A stretch of DNA of 64,000 nucleotides from Planctomycetota bacterium (GCA_019636215.1 JAHBXZ010000001.1:195694-259693), one strand, 5' to 3'. Positions 17,461 through 25,847 are shown, counted from the first letter of the stretch. A program made the numbers and translations. Notes: generated by a model not told the origin, from the letters alone.

Positions 17461-17613
17461 GCGTCGCGACAGGTCTTCTGACTTCCGGGCTGCCTACTCC
17501 CGCGCCTTCTCGCCTTTCGGCAATGGCATTGCGGTTTCGTTCCCGGTCACAGCGGCGGGGCCGTCCCTGATTCACACAGGGTTCCAGGTGGTGTTGCCAC
17601 CCATTGTCGTGAC
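17461..17613 (-). ncRNA. Cobalamin (B12) riboswitch aptamer
   Basis: Read on the minus strand. A P1 helix pairs 17605-17613 with 17461-17469 (8 of 9 pairs). Inside it are hallmark segments: GTGTGAATCAGGGACGG, then CCCGCCGCTGTGACCGGGA, and near the 3' end AGTCAGAAGACCTG, which matches the conserved AGTCAGGAGACCTG-type block. It ends 117 bases before the ATG of the secreted protein at 17343, leaving room for an expression platform around 17350-17450. Cobalamin riboswitches normally repress downstream B12 uptake or synthesis genes when adenosylcobalamin binds. Confidence 0.9.
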
Positions 17614-17667
17614 GAGGGCAATATGGCTAGGGAAAGGGGAAGTCGCAATCACAGAAACAGCGGTTTT

Positions 17668-17692
17668 GGGTTGAGGGTTTTGGGTTTTGGGG
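17668..17692 (+). repeat. G-quadruplex-forming tract
   Basis: Four G runs (17668-17670, 17675-17677, 17682-17684, 17689-17692), each separated by exactly four bases (TTGA, TTTT, TTTT). It lies 55 bases beyond the 5' side of the riboswitch. A C-rich tract at 17711-17715 could pair with the last run as an alternative hairpin. Confidence 0.6.
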
Positions 17693-17757
17693 AACTGCGG
17701 TTTGTTTTCCCCCAAACCCGGAACCGAACACCCGAAACCGTAGTCGCCTGTGCCGCC

Positions 17758-17789
17758 CATTGATCATTGCTCATTGTTCATTGATCATT
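17758..17789 (+). repeat. Direct repeat CATTGATCATT, two copies, upstream of pyrK
   Basis: CATTGATCATT at 17758-17768 and again at 17779-17789 (period 21), with a partial TCATTG between them. Each copy contains the palindrome TGATCA. The AT-rich block ends 7 bases before the pyrK start and could hold an operator or the translation start region. Confidence 0.45.
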
Positions 17790-17796
17790 CCGCCCC

Positions 17797-18627
17797 ATGC
17801 CCACCGCCGAACGTTCCCAGTTGCTGCACGACGCCACCGTCACCAAGCGCACGGACTTCGGCCATGGCTACTTCGAACTCTTCCTGGATTGCCCGGCCCT
17901 GGCCAGCCAGTTGCAGGCCGGGCAGTTCGTGAACCTGAAAGTGCAGCCCGGCTTCTGGCCACTTTTGCGCCGCCCGTTTTCAAGCTTCGACCTCCTGCGC
18001 GACGTGCGCGGCAAGGCCACGGGCATCACGATCCTGGGCCATGTGGTAGGGCTTGGCACCGGCATGATGGCCAAAATGGAACCCGGCGCGCGGGTCAACC
18101 TGAACGGCCCGCTGGGTCACGGGTTTGAACCGCCCGCGGACCCCGCGACACGCATCATCATGGTCGGCGGCGGCATCGGCCTTGCGCCTTTCTTGCATCT
18201 GTCGCGGCAATGGTCGCCCGACAAACGCGAATTGATCCTGCTGGCCGGCGGTCGCAGCCAGCGCGATTTGAGCTTCATGAAGCGCTTTGGCGACAGCGGC
18301 GCCCAGGCCATGCTGGCCACCGAAGACGGCACCGCCGGCGTGAAAGGCCGAGTGACCGTATTGCTCGAGGCCGAACTGAAAGCCCTCAAGGGCAAGCCCG
18401 CCGTGGTCTACACCTGCGGCCCCTGGGCCATGATGGCCGCCGTGGCGCAACTGTGCCAGCAGTACAACACGCCCAGTTTCGCCAGCCTGGAAAGCGTCAT
18501 GGCCTGCGGCTTTGGCGTGTGCAATGGCTGCGTGGCCAAGGTCAAGGCCGACACCGAGCAAGGCTTTCGATACGCCAAAACCTGCGTCGAAGGCACAGTC
18601 ATGGACTGCGCGCAGCTGGTGTGGTGA
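17797..18627 (+). CDS. pyrK: Dihydroorotate dehydrogenase electron-transfer subunit PyrK
   Basis: 276-residue ferredoxin-reductase-type protein that passes electrons from the class 1B dihydroorotate dehydrogenase PyrD to NAD. FAD binding is shown by RRPFSSFD (about residue 58) and the NAD domain by VGGGIGLAPFLHL. The C-terminal [2Fe-2S] site is MACGFGVCNGC plus a later Cys in KTCVEG. Length and order fit PyrK. No pyrD is adjacent in the window, which is unusual because pyrK and pyrD are often paired. Related sulfur or glutamate synthase-type reductases share the fold, so the symbol rests on the Cys pattern. Confidence 0.83.
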   Translation: MPTAERSQLLHDATVTKRTDFGHGYFELFLDCPALASQLQAGQFVNLKVQPGFWPLLRRPFSSFDLLRDVRGKATGITILGHVVGLGTGMMAKMEPGARVNLNGPLGHGFEPPADPATRIIMVGGGIGLAPFLHLSRQWSPDKRELILLAGGRSQRDLSFMKRFGDSGAQAMLATEDGTAGVKGRVTVLLEAELKALKGKPAVVYTCGPWAMMAAVAQLCQQYNTPSFASLESVMACGFGVCNGCVAKVKADTEQGFRYAKTCVEGTVMDCAQLVW

Positions 18628-18678
18628 GCGCGCAACCTTCCGCGGTGTTGCCTGTGTGGCGCCTCGTGCCCGGCAGGA

Positions 18679-20046
18679 TCACGGTCGGAACAGTTCGATC
18701 AGAGGATTCTGGGCTGCGGCCTGCTCATAGTCCTCGACGCTTGGGCCGCCTTCCCAGGGTTGAATGGCAACCTTGATCACCGCCCCGGGCCTGCCAAACC
18801 TTTTCATCCAGTGTCGGCTCACATCCTGGCAACTGTGAATCCGGATCGATTCAAGTTCCGGCAGGGCGGCACATTGGTCTAGAACGGCGTCGTTGACGCC
18901 CTTGCAATGCAACAGTTCAAGGTGCGCCAGACTCGCAAGGGCCCCAAGCCCCATCCACGCTTCGACCGGGCCCTTGCAACCAGAGAGTTCCAGCCGTTTC
19001 AGGGGCAGGCCGGAAGAGGCGCGCAGCGTTGCCGGGTCGTTGAGGAGAACCCCGGAAATGCTGAGCTTCTCCAGCTTGGGAAGGCCAGCCAGCCTGGCGA
19101 ACGCGTTCTCGCTGATGCGCGGGCCCCGGTCATAGTCGTCGCCCAAGTGAAGGCTCAGTTGCCGCAGGTGTTTCAGGCCCGACACGGCCTGGACGAACTC
19201 CGGCGAGAGATACTGAAACTGCACGTCCAGCGATTCCAACTGGGTCAAGGACCCGATCACGGCTGTCCATTCGGCGTCGTAAGTGTCGCCAGTGACGAGT
19301 CGGCGCAGCTTCGGCATGCGGGTCAGCACTTGAAGGCCGTTGCGGGTTGCCCGTCCGCCCCAGCGAAGCTCTTGGAGTGAGGTGAGGTCCTCCAGCAGTG
19401 TTACCAGATCGTCGCGCATATCAGCGCAGCCGATCTCGAGGAATTCCAATGCTCGGCATTTCCGCAGCAAGGTGATGTCTTGAACCCATGTTCGCAATAC
19501 GCCCTCAAGCCTCAACTCTCTTAGCTCAGGCAGTAAACCCAGCCTCGCAAAACCGACCGAGGTTAAGCGTTCCAAGTTGTCTATTGTTATCGCGCCAACT
19601 CGCGGCAGGGACACCAAGCCTAGCACTTGGTCGTCATTTACACTCCCCTTGGACACCGCGTGCAAGTATTCGCCCGGCACTAGATATTCAGGCTTGTCGT
19701 CAGCCAGCCGCACATCGCCTGGTCGTGACCTTGTAAACTGCGTCTGGCCGGGAGTGTATCTCCACAGGACAAAGTGGTCGTTGACGCCGGAGTTTCTGAA
19801 TCTCACTGGAAGTTGGACTTCCTCAAGACCTGCATTTGAAGGGGTATCGCCGGGCTGTGCCGGCTCCCAAGACCTCTGCCCTTGCGCGCTCGCCTCGTCG
19901 GTGCGGTGTGGTGCCAGTTTGTTTTCTCCCGCGCCGCACCCGAATTGTAGCTGCATGGCACCAGTGAGCAGTGCCAACAACGAAAAGTGAGTGAGGAAAA
20001 GGGTACTCTTGCCCTGTGAGTGCCTGCCGAACCAGGAACAGGTCAT
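18679..20046 (-). CDS. Leucine-rich-repeat exported protein
   Basis: 455-residue protein with a hydrophobic N-terminal segment (about residues 17-35) and LQFGCG after it, which might be a lipoprotein cleavage site although the lipobox is not canonical. From about residue 150 there are at least ten irregular LRR units (for example LPELRELRLEGV, LTQLESLDVQFQ, LKHLRQLSLHLG, LPKLEKLSISGV, LASLAHLELLHC), a solenoid for protein binding. The ATG at 20046 overlaps the TGA of the upstream gene by four bases (ATGA), which decides the start over a longer frame to 20256 and shows co-translation with it. Confidence 0.8.
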   Translation of the reverse strand: MTCSWFGRHSQGKSTLFLTHFSLLALLTGAMQLQFGCGAGENKLAPHRTDEASAQGQRSWEPAQPGDTPSNAGLEEVQLPVRFRNSGVNDHFVLWRYTPGQTQFTRSRPGDVRLADDKPEYLVPGEYLHAVSKGSVNDDQVLGLVSLPRVGAITIDNLERLTSVGFARLGLLPELRELRLEGVLRTWVQDITLLRKCRALEFLEIGCADMRDDLVTLLEDLTSLQELRWGGRATRNGLQVLTRMPKLRRLVTGDTYDAEWTAVIGSLTQLESLDVQFQYLSPEFVQAVSGLKHLRQLSLHLGDDYDRGPRISENAFARLAGLPKLEKLSISGVLLNDPATLRASSGLPLKRLELSGCKGPVEAWMGLGALASLAHLELLHCKGVNDAVLDQCAALPELESIRIHSCQDVSRHWMKRFGRPGAVIKVAIQPWEGGPSVEDYEQAAAQNPLIELFRP

Positions 20047-21647
20047 GATTGCGAGCAACTGTACTTGAACCAGAGTGTCGCGGTCACGTTGCCGATTATC
20101 GACACATGACCAGTCAATATCCAGCCTACAGGATTGTCCGAAGGCCCGTGGCGATGCGCCTCGTACTCCAAGGGACCCATCTTCAGTTCGGCTACGTCGG
20201 ACACCGTCCAGCCATCCAGGCTGATCACACGCGCCAGTGGACAATCTGCTGGGCACAGCTTTGGGTTCTTCATCTGTGAAATGGCTGCAATGACGCCCTC
20301 GGAGAAAAACGTCGGGAGCGTATAGGGCTTGATCTTCCTTGCAGCGTCCGCAAGTTGATCACGCAAAGTGCTGACTTCATCTGCAAAGAGGCGATCTGCC
20401 TGTTCCGCTGCTGGCTTTTTCGGTTGCCGAACATTCTTGCGTAACAGCTCTCGCCGATCCAACTCGACCGTGAGTGTCAGTGTGCGCTTCACGGAATACA
20501 CGGGCCCGCATTCCGGGGCGGACGGCAGGCCTCCGTACTCGCCGGCCTTGTCGGCGTCTGGCGGGTTGTGGCCCGAGACGGTCGGCTCGTGCCACCTTAG
20601 ATTCTTGCCCAGCGCCAGCTTTCCCGGGTCGTTGCCCGATGTGCGCGGCCTGCCCGGGTCGGGCAGGGCTTGCGGCACCTGCGGTGGCGGCGATTGGCCG
20701 GCCGAGTCGCTTTCCTCCGGCGGTGCTTCAACCCGTGGCTGGTCGATTTCAATCACCACGCGCGGCCTTGGGGTTGGGTAGCCCAGGATTTCGCGGTCTT
20801 TGTCGCCAAGAAACGAGACATACAATGTGCAGGCGCCAAGGGCGCCGTCGTATTCAAAGTACTGTTCCGTGCCGTCGTCGCGCTTGACGACAAACACCGT
20901 CGGCAACACAAGAGTTCCGGCTTGGGCGGCATCCATGACTTGACTGGCGACCCGCGAGGCTTCCAGATGACCCGGCCAGGAACCATCCTTGTGTTTGCGA
21001 ACGATCACCGTCCAGACGCAGGCGTCGTTCTCTTCCTGCAGAACGTAAGACACCTTTTCTGGTTCAGTAAAAAGTCCCTTGGATGGAAGATCTCCGCCGG
21101 TGAATGCAATCCGTTTTCCCCGCGCCGCAGCAGCCTGCAGTTCCACCCAGGGCGAGCCATCGCCGGGGAACCATGACAGGTACTCGACATCGGCGTTGGC
21201 GCGGGGGTCGGCCTTGATTGCGCCCAGCGGGTCTTGCGGCTGGTTGGCGCGCGGCCACTGGTGCGCATCGGCCGATGTGGGGCTGGTGCGCGGCTCTTGG
21301 GATGCGGCCTGCTCCCACGGTGCTGACAGGTACGACACCTCGACGCGCGGCTGGGTGCGCGGGGTTGGATTCAGGGGTTCAACCGGAAACTCCCGTGGCG
21401 CTTCCAAGGGCCGGTGTTCTTCCATGGAGAGCGCTGACATGGCCTTGGCTGTCAGGCCCAATCCCTCGCTTGCGCTTCGGGCTCCTGTTCGTGCGGCGGC
21501 CAGCGCTTCCACCGTGGGCTGGTACGGCCTGACGGTAACGTCCTGAAGCCAGCTTTCACGGGCGAGTTCGGCCATGGACTTGGCCGCTGGCATGCCGCCC
21601 GCGTTCTCGCCGCAGGTCTTGCACTCGCCTTGGATGTCGTCGGTCAT
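20043..21647 (-). CDS. Unknown protein, coupled to the LRR gene
   Basis: 534-residue protein that I cannot assign. It has no signal peptide. The N-terminus carries CKTCGENAGG, a possible metal-binding CxxC. The middle is Pro-rich and low complexity (about residues 85-145 and 320-350). The C-terminal third is more structured (KRTLTLTVELDRRELL, then a helical region and a beta-rich end GWILTGHVSIIGNVTATL). It lies between a capsid-like gene 78 bases upstream and the LRR gene with which it shares an ATGA overlap, so the three may be one unit. GAGGCTCC precedes the ATG. A capsid-associated or cargo function is only a guess. Confidence 0.65.
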   Translation of the reverse strand: MTDDIQGECKTCGENAGGMPAAKSMAELARESWLQDVTVRPYQPTVEALAAARTGARSASEGLGLTAKAMSALSMEEHRPLEAPREFPVEPLNPTPRTQPRVEVSYLSAPWEQAASQEPRTSPTSADAHQWPRANQPQDPLGAIKADPRANADVEYLSWFPGDGSPWVELQAAAARGKRIAFTGGDLPSKGLFTEPEKVSYVLQEENDACVWTVIVRKHKDGSWPGHLEASRVASQVMDAAQAGTLVLPTVFVVKRDDGTEQYFEYDGALGACTLYVSFLGDKDREILGYPTPRPRVVIEIDQPRVEAPPEESDSAGQSPPPQVPQALPDPGRPRTSGNDPGKLALGKNLRWHEPTVSGHNPPDADKAGEYGGLPSAPECGPVYSVKRTLTLTVELDRRELLRKNVRQPKKPAAEQADRLFADEVSTLRDQLADAARKIKPYTLPTFFSEGVIAAISQMKNPKLCPADCPLARVISLDGWTVSDVAELKMGPLEYEAHRHGPSDNPVGWILTGHVSIIGNVTATLWFKYSCSQS

Positions 21648-21725
21648 GGCTGGAGCCTCGGGTTTGCCTGCGCATCGCCAAGCGGCAATGGCGCTCGCTT
21701 ACGCTTCGCGTTCAGACCGCGCCTA

Positions 21726-22682
21726 TCATCCCGCTGCGCATGTCCCGACATGGGCGAAGTTCTGCAGGATGCTCAAGGCACCCTGGCTGCCCAATGCCAG
21801 CCCGGCGGGCATGGTCAGCCAAACGTCCTTGGTCATCTTGACGTCTTCGTTGGCGAAGTCCGGTACACCCTGTGTGGACCGCTTCACAATCGGGTTGCTC
21901 ATCAGGCTGGCGGGTCGAATGCCCGTGACACCGCGTGTCGGCGTGGGCTTGCTGTCGTCGCCCAGCACCATGAAGTAGATGCGCCGGTTGGTCGCGGCCG
22001 GGGCCTGGTCCATCATGTCGTTGATCAGCCATGGCACGCCCTTGAAGCTCGTGACCAGCCCGGACATCCAGCCCTCGAAAGGATCATACCACCGCCACGG
22101 CATCTGCGGCGGCTCAATCCCCGCCGCCCAGCACAGGTTGCGATAGCTTCTCATGCTGGCGCTGTTGCTCATGATCACCGTGGGCCGCCCACTGTTGGCC
22201 GTCACAAGGTCAAAGGCCTGTTCCAGGCACGGGAAGCTCAGTGCCGCGCCGCCCAGGTTCAGCACATTGCCGGGCGCGCAAAGGTCGGGCAGGCCGCCCG
22301 TCGCCGGCACGCCGGTGGCGGTATCCATGCGGCTGTAGTAGCCATAGCCGATTTTGATCCTGCCAAGTTCGGTCAGAATCTGCTCAAGCAGGTTCGGATC
22401 GCGGTTGATGTCTTCGTCGGCGTTGCATTACTGAAAGCGCGTGGCGTACTCGACCATGCCGTACTGCACCTGCGTGGCGTCGTCGTCGTCCGGTCGCTGC
22501 GCGGCGCAGGCGGCCACAACCGAGGCCGGAACAAGCTGCCCTACCCGAGCAAAGGTCAGAAGATTCCCCTGAACGCCAAACCAAGGCCAGCGGCCCCAGA
22601 CCTGCACCTTGACCGGCTGGTTCTCCACCAGTCATTGGGTGGCCTGAACCGAGGCCGTAAAGCCCGCGCCTGCAAACGGCAT
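21726..22682 (-). pseudogene. HK97-type major capsid protein gene with two in-frame stops
   Basis: One continuous 319-codon frame from an ATG at 22682 (AAAGGTGACACC upstream) to a stop at 21726, interrupted by TGA at 22634-22632 and TAA at 22430-22428. Both stops follow a Gln codon and the frame is kept throughout, so these are substitutions rather than indels. The reconstructed protein has the order of an HK97-fold phage capsid: N-arm, VEYATRF...NADEDIN spine segment, the helix NLLEQILTELGRIKIGYGYY, the A-domain entry FDLVTANSGRPTVIMSNSA, and FKGVPWLINDMM followed by RIYFMVLGDD. No portal, terminase or protease gene is nearby. It could be a decayed prophage gene, a domesticated shell, or a readthrough-dependent gene. 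Confidence 0.65.
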
Positions 22683-22989
22683 GGTGTCACCTTTCGGAAG
22701 GAGTCAGTGGAATTGCAACCCTGCGACGAACTAGCTTACCCCATAGGGGGGGGCTGTGTCAAACACAAGACGGGAATTTTCTTTCTGACACACCAACCCA
22801 CATTCGGCAGACCTGATCTTGTAAGTACACAGGAGCCCCGCGCGAAAGCGCGTGGGTCGCCTCGCCGATGTTGGCGGGCGGTGTTGCGCGAAGCCCGAGC
22901 TTGTCGCGGCAGAAGCGCCGCTACAGCCACGGTCAAGCCTCATATCGCGGTGCGACACTCGGGCGCGTTGCTTCGCAACTGGCCGGGGC
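22683..22989. other. 307-base gap between the capsid-like gene and folD
   Basis: No coding frame is convincing here. The left part is AT-richer and holds a run of eight G (22746-22753) and a minus-strand promoter candidate. The right part is G+C-rich with a CGCGC-GAAA-GCGCG hairpin (22839-22852), further short stems such as GTTGC-GAA-GCAAC near 22970, and no U-tract. It may contain the folD terminator or a structured RNA. Confidence 0.4.
22733..22762 (-). promoter_or_regulatory. Promoter candidate for the capsid-like cluster
   Basis: On the minus strand a perfect -35 TTGACA (22762-22757) is followed after 18 bases by TAAGCT (22738-22733), a weak -10. The predicted start is about 45 bases upstream of the capsid-like ATG at 22682. 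Confidence 0.35.
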
Positions 22990-23838
22990 TCATTGGCGTT
23001 TCAGCGTTTCCAGTGTGTTCTTGAACAGGATCTGCGTTGTCACGCTGCCCACGCCGCCGGGTACGGGGCTGGCCCAGGCGGCCACCTTGCTGACGCTTTC
23101 CCAGTCGCAGTCGCCGGCGTACTTGCCGCCTTCCACGGAGATCGTCGCAACGTCCACCACGATCGCGCCGGGTTTGACGTAAGCGCCGTTCACCAACCCG
23201 GGCTTGGCACCCATGGCCGTGACCAGGATGTCGGCCTGGCGGCAGACCTCGGCCAGGTTGGGTGTGCGCGAATGGCACATCGTGACGGTGCAGTCTTTGT
23301 CCAGCAGCAGCAGCGCCGCGGGTTTGCCCACGATCACGCTGCGGCCCAGCACAACGGCGTGCTTGCCCTTGAAGTCAACGCCGCTTTCGGCGGCAAGCTC
23401 AATCGCGGCGCGGGCGGTGCAGGGCAGGTTGCGGTATTGCTTCATGACAAGATGCCCGAGGTTGTCAGGGTCCACGCCCTCTACATTCTTGGCCGGGGCG
23501 ATCACCTTGGCCAGCTCGTTGGCGTCCAGCCCCTTGGGCAGGGGCAACTGCAGGATCATGCCCGTGACTTCGGGCTTGGCGCAGATCTCGCGAATCTTGG
23601 CCGCCACCTGTTCGTGGCTGCTTGACGCGTCAAGACGTTCGGCCGTGTAGGCCACGCCCAGTTTCTCGGCGGCTTTCTTCTGGTTGTTGACGTACCAGTC
23701 GCTGCTTTCGTCGCTGCCGACGCTCAGGCTGACAAGGTGTGCGGGTTTGCCGGCGGCCTTGAGTGTGGCGAACTCGGCCTTGAGCTGTTCGGCCATGCGC
23801 TTGGCCAGTGCTTTGCCATCGAGGATTTGTGCGGTCAT
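22990..23838 (-). CDS. folD: FolD-family methylene-tetrahydrofolate dehydrogenase (cyclohydrolase uncertain)
   Basis: 282-residue FolD, normally a bifunctional NADP-dependent 5,10-methylene-THF dehydrogenase and methenyl-THF cyclohydrolase. Family motifs are clear: QLPLPKGLD, GRSVIVGKPAALLL, TVTMCHSRTPN and SPVPGGVGSVTTQIL. Two catalytic positions differ. The YVxxK Lys (Lys54 of E. coli) is Gln here (YVNNQKKA), and the KDVDG motif reads KNVEG. In the human enzyme the equivalent Lys-to-Gln change removes cyclohydrolase but keeps dehydrogenase activity. AAGGAGCC precedes the ATG at 23838. A longer frame to 24564 exists but runs across a tRNA and an opposite gene. Confidence 0.85.
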   Translation of the reverse strand: MTAQILDGKALAKRMAEQLKAEFATLKAAGKPAHLVSLSVGSDESSDWYVNNQKKAAEKLGVAYTAERLDASSSHEQVAAKIREICAKPEVTGMILQLPLPKGLDANELAKVIAPAKNVEGVDPDNLGHLVMKQYRNLPCTARAAIELAAESGVDFKGKHAVVLGRSVIVGKPAALLLLDKDCTVTMCHSRTPNLAEVCRQADILVTAMGAKPGLVNGAYVKPGAIVVDVATISVEGGKYAGDCDWESVSKVAAWASPVPGGVGSVTTQILFKNTLETLKRQ

Positions 23839-23922
23839 GGGTGGCTCCTTGAGGGCGGATGGTAGCGCCGGGACTGTGCGCACGAAACGGTGTTGGTAGA
23901 CTTCGGCGGTGCAATCGCACGC

Positions 23923-23999
23923 GTTCCCGTAGCTCAGTTGGATAGAGCGGCGGTTTCCTAAACCGCAGGTCGTGGGTTCGAATCCCGCCGGGAACGCCA
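23923..23999 (+). tRNA. tRNA-Arg (anticodon CCT)
   Basis: Full cloverleaf: acceptor GTTCCCG with CGGGAAC, D arm, anticodon stem GCGGT/ACCGC with loop TTCCTAA (anticodon CCT, reading AGG), T loop TTCGAAT, discriminator G and encoded CCA at 23997-23999. Confidence 0.95.
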
Positions 24000-24133
24000 G
24001 CCATTTTCGGCGCCCGCGCGTGACTTTCAGCTGCATCCGATCCGCAAGAACCGCTACCTGGGGGCGTGTGCGGGGTTCTGTTGCTGCGTGACGCGATGGT
24101 GTGTCACGGTCAGGGGCAATCAGGGAGTCAGCC

Positions 24134-24589
24134 ATGAAAGTGTTGGCAATCATCTTTGTTCTTTGCGGCGCGCTGGCAGTGCCCGCGTTTGCGCAGGAAG
24201 CCAAGCCGCCGGAAGCCAAGCCGGGCGAAGGCCGGCAGGCCGGTGAAATGCGGCCGGGCCGCCTGGTGCAGAAACTGCGCAAGAACCGCGTGGCACGCGA
24301 AATGTGGCGCGAAATGACGCCTGAGCAACGCCAGGCCGTCAAAGACCGCCTCAAGGAGCAACGCGAGCAGCGCAAGGCCAAGCGCCAGGAAATGCGCGAG
24401 AAGTGGGAGGCCATGACCCCCGAACAACGCCAGGAAGCCAAGGCCAAGGCAAAGGAACTTCGCGCCGAGGCCCACAAGAAGATGAACGAACTGCGCGAGC
24501 GCCTGAAGGACATGACGCCCGAACAGCGCAGAGCCGAGTTCGAGCGCCTGCGCGACGAGTTCAAAAAGAAGCGCGCGGAACAGAAGTAA
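24134..24589 (+). CDS. Secreted MTPEQR-repeat coiled-coil protein (DUF3106-like)
   Basis: 151-residue exported protein. The signal peptide (MKVLAIIFVLCGALAVPAFAQ) is followed by a highly charged helix with three MTPEQR units spaced about 35 residues apart (MTPEQRQAVKDRL, MTPEQRQEAKAKA, MTPEQRRAEFERL). Such repeats occur in DUF3106 and Spy-like periplasmic proteins, which are often stress-induced chaperone-like or metal-responsive; which applies here is unknown. GGGAG precedes the ATG at 24134. A hairpin follows the stop, so it looks monocistronic. Confidence 0.78.
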   Translation: MKVLAIIFVLCGALAVPAFAQEAKPPEAKPGEGRQAGEMRPGRLVQKLRKNRVAREMWREMTPEQRQAVKDRLKEQREQRKAKRQEMREKWEAMTPEQRQEAKAKAKELRAEAHKKMNELRERLKDMTPEQRRAEFERLRDEFKKKRAEQK

Positions 24590-24601
24590 TCGAATGCCGC
24601 T

Positions 24602-24632
24602 GCCCGGCCCGGAAACAGTTCCGGGGCCGGGC
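24602..24632 (+). terminator. Hairpin terminator candidate
   Basis: 13-bp stem with a single bulged G (24602-24614 with 24619-24632) and loop ACAG, directly after the MTPEQR-repeat gene. No U-tract. Confidence 0.5.
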
Positions 24633-24717
24633 CGTGGCACAGTTAGTCACACGGTTGCCAGCGCGGGATGTTCTGCGCCGGCGCAGTCACTCATCACCTG
24701 CATCAGCCAAGCCTTCC

Positions 24718-25692
24718 CTAGACCAGCTCTGACAGCCGGGTTTCGGGGCGGGCGCCGATGTGGCTGATGATCTCGGCGGCGCACCGGGCGGCCATGCGTC
24801 CGCATTCGGCGTGCGGCTTGTTGCGCGCCAGGCCGTACAGAAACCCGGCCGCGAACAGGTCGCCGGCACCGGTGGTGTCCACGACCCTGGCCACAGGGTG
24901 GGCGGGCACTGCGATGGTGCCGGATTGCGTCACGATCAGCGCGCCCTTTTCGCTGCGGGTCAGCACGGCGATGTCGACTTTGCCGCGGACGGCCGCGGCG
25001 GCTTCGTCCAGCGAGCCGGTCTGGTACAGCGCGGTGATTTCTGATTCGTTGGCAAACAGCACGTCAGTGTGGCCGCTGACCAGGTCCAGGAACTCGGCGC
25101 GGTGCCGGTCCACGCAGAAGCCGTCGCTGAGCGACAGCGCTGTCTTGCGCCCCGCCGCGTGGGCGATGCCCGCGGCCTTCAGGTAGGCCTGCTTGGCCGC
25201 AGGAGCATCCCACAGGTAGCCTTCGAAGTACGTGTACTTCGCGCGCTGCACCTGCGCGGCATCGATGTCGTCGGGCCCGACTTCGCCGGCGCTGCCCAGG
25301 CAGGTCTGCAATGTGCGCTGCGCGTCGGGCGTCACCAGCACCAGGCAACGCCCGGTGGGGTTGGGGCCGGTGGCCGGGCGGCTTTCAAACTCGACACCGA
25401 CACCGCGGATGTCGTGGCGGAAAATGGCCCCCAGCTGGTCGTTGCTGACCTTGCCGATGAACGCGGCCTTGCCGCCCAGCGATGCCACGCCAGCCATGGT
25501 GTTGGCCGCGCTGCCACCCGAGATTTCGACGGCCGGGCCCATGGTTGCGTACAGGGCTTCGGCGGAGGGGGCGTCGATCAACTGCATGGAGCCCTTGGGA
25601 ATGTTGCGCGCGGCCAGGAACGCGTCGTCCGTGTGGGCAAGCACATCCACCAGCGCGTTGCCAATGGCGATGACATCCAGTTCGTTGTTCAT
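24718..25692 (-). CDS. PfkB-family kinase, adenosine kinase-like
   Basis: 324-residue ribokinase-fold kinase. The N-terminus (DVIAIGNALVDVLAHTDD), the GGSAANTMAGVASLGG substrate motif and the C-terminal PfkB signature DTTGAGDLFAAGFLYG with the catalytic Asp are intact. The long FEGYLWD region and overall length match bacterial adenosine kinase-type members, but nucleoside versus sugar specificity cannot be read with certainty. The ATG at 25692 gives the family N-terminus; its ribosome-binding site is poor. It stands alone, convergent with the MTPEQR gene. Confidence 0.83.
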   Translation of the reverse strand: MNNELDVIAIGNALVDVLAHTDDAFLAARNIPKGSMQLIDAPSAEALYATMGPAVEISGGSAANTMAGVASLGGKAAFIGKVSNDQLGAIFRHDIRGVGVEFESRPATGPNPTGRCLVLVTPDAQRTLQTCLGSAGEVGPDDIDAAQVQRAKYTYFEGYLWDAPAAKQAYLKAAGIAHAAGRKTALSLSDGFCVDRHRAEFLDLVSGHTDVLFANESEITALYQTGSLDEAAAAVRGKVDIAVLTRSEKGALIVTQSGTIAVPAHPVARVVDTTGAGDLFAAGFLYGLARNKPHAECGRMAARCAAEIISHIGARPETRLSELV

Positions 25693-25847
25693 AGTGGCGG
25701 CATTGAAGCAGCACGGGGTGGGGGCGCAACGGCTGTGCGCGGAACGAAGGCTGGCAAGCGTTTGTGATTGCACGCACTGCTGCGCTTGCGCCGCGCCCTC
25801 CGCCACGTCACAATCGCTGTGGGTGCGGAATACAACGGAGTACGCCA

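Noticed and set aside
22384..22635. 83-codon minus frame inside the capsid region
   Set aside because: It is out of frame with the capsid reading, Arg-rich and shadow-like; the interrupted capsid frame explains the DNA better.
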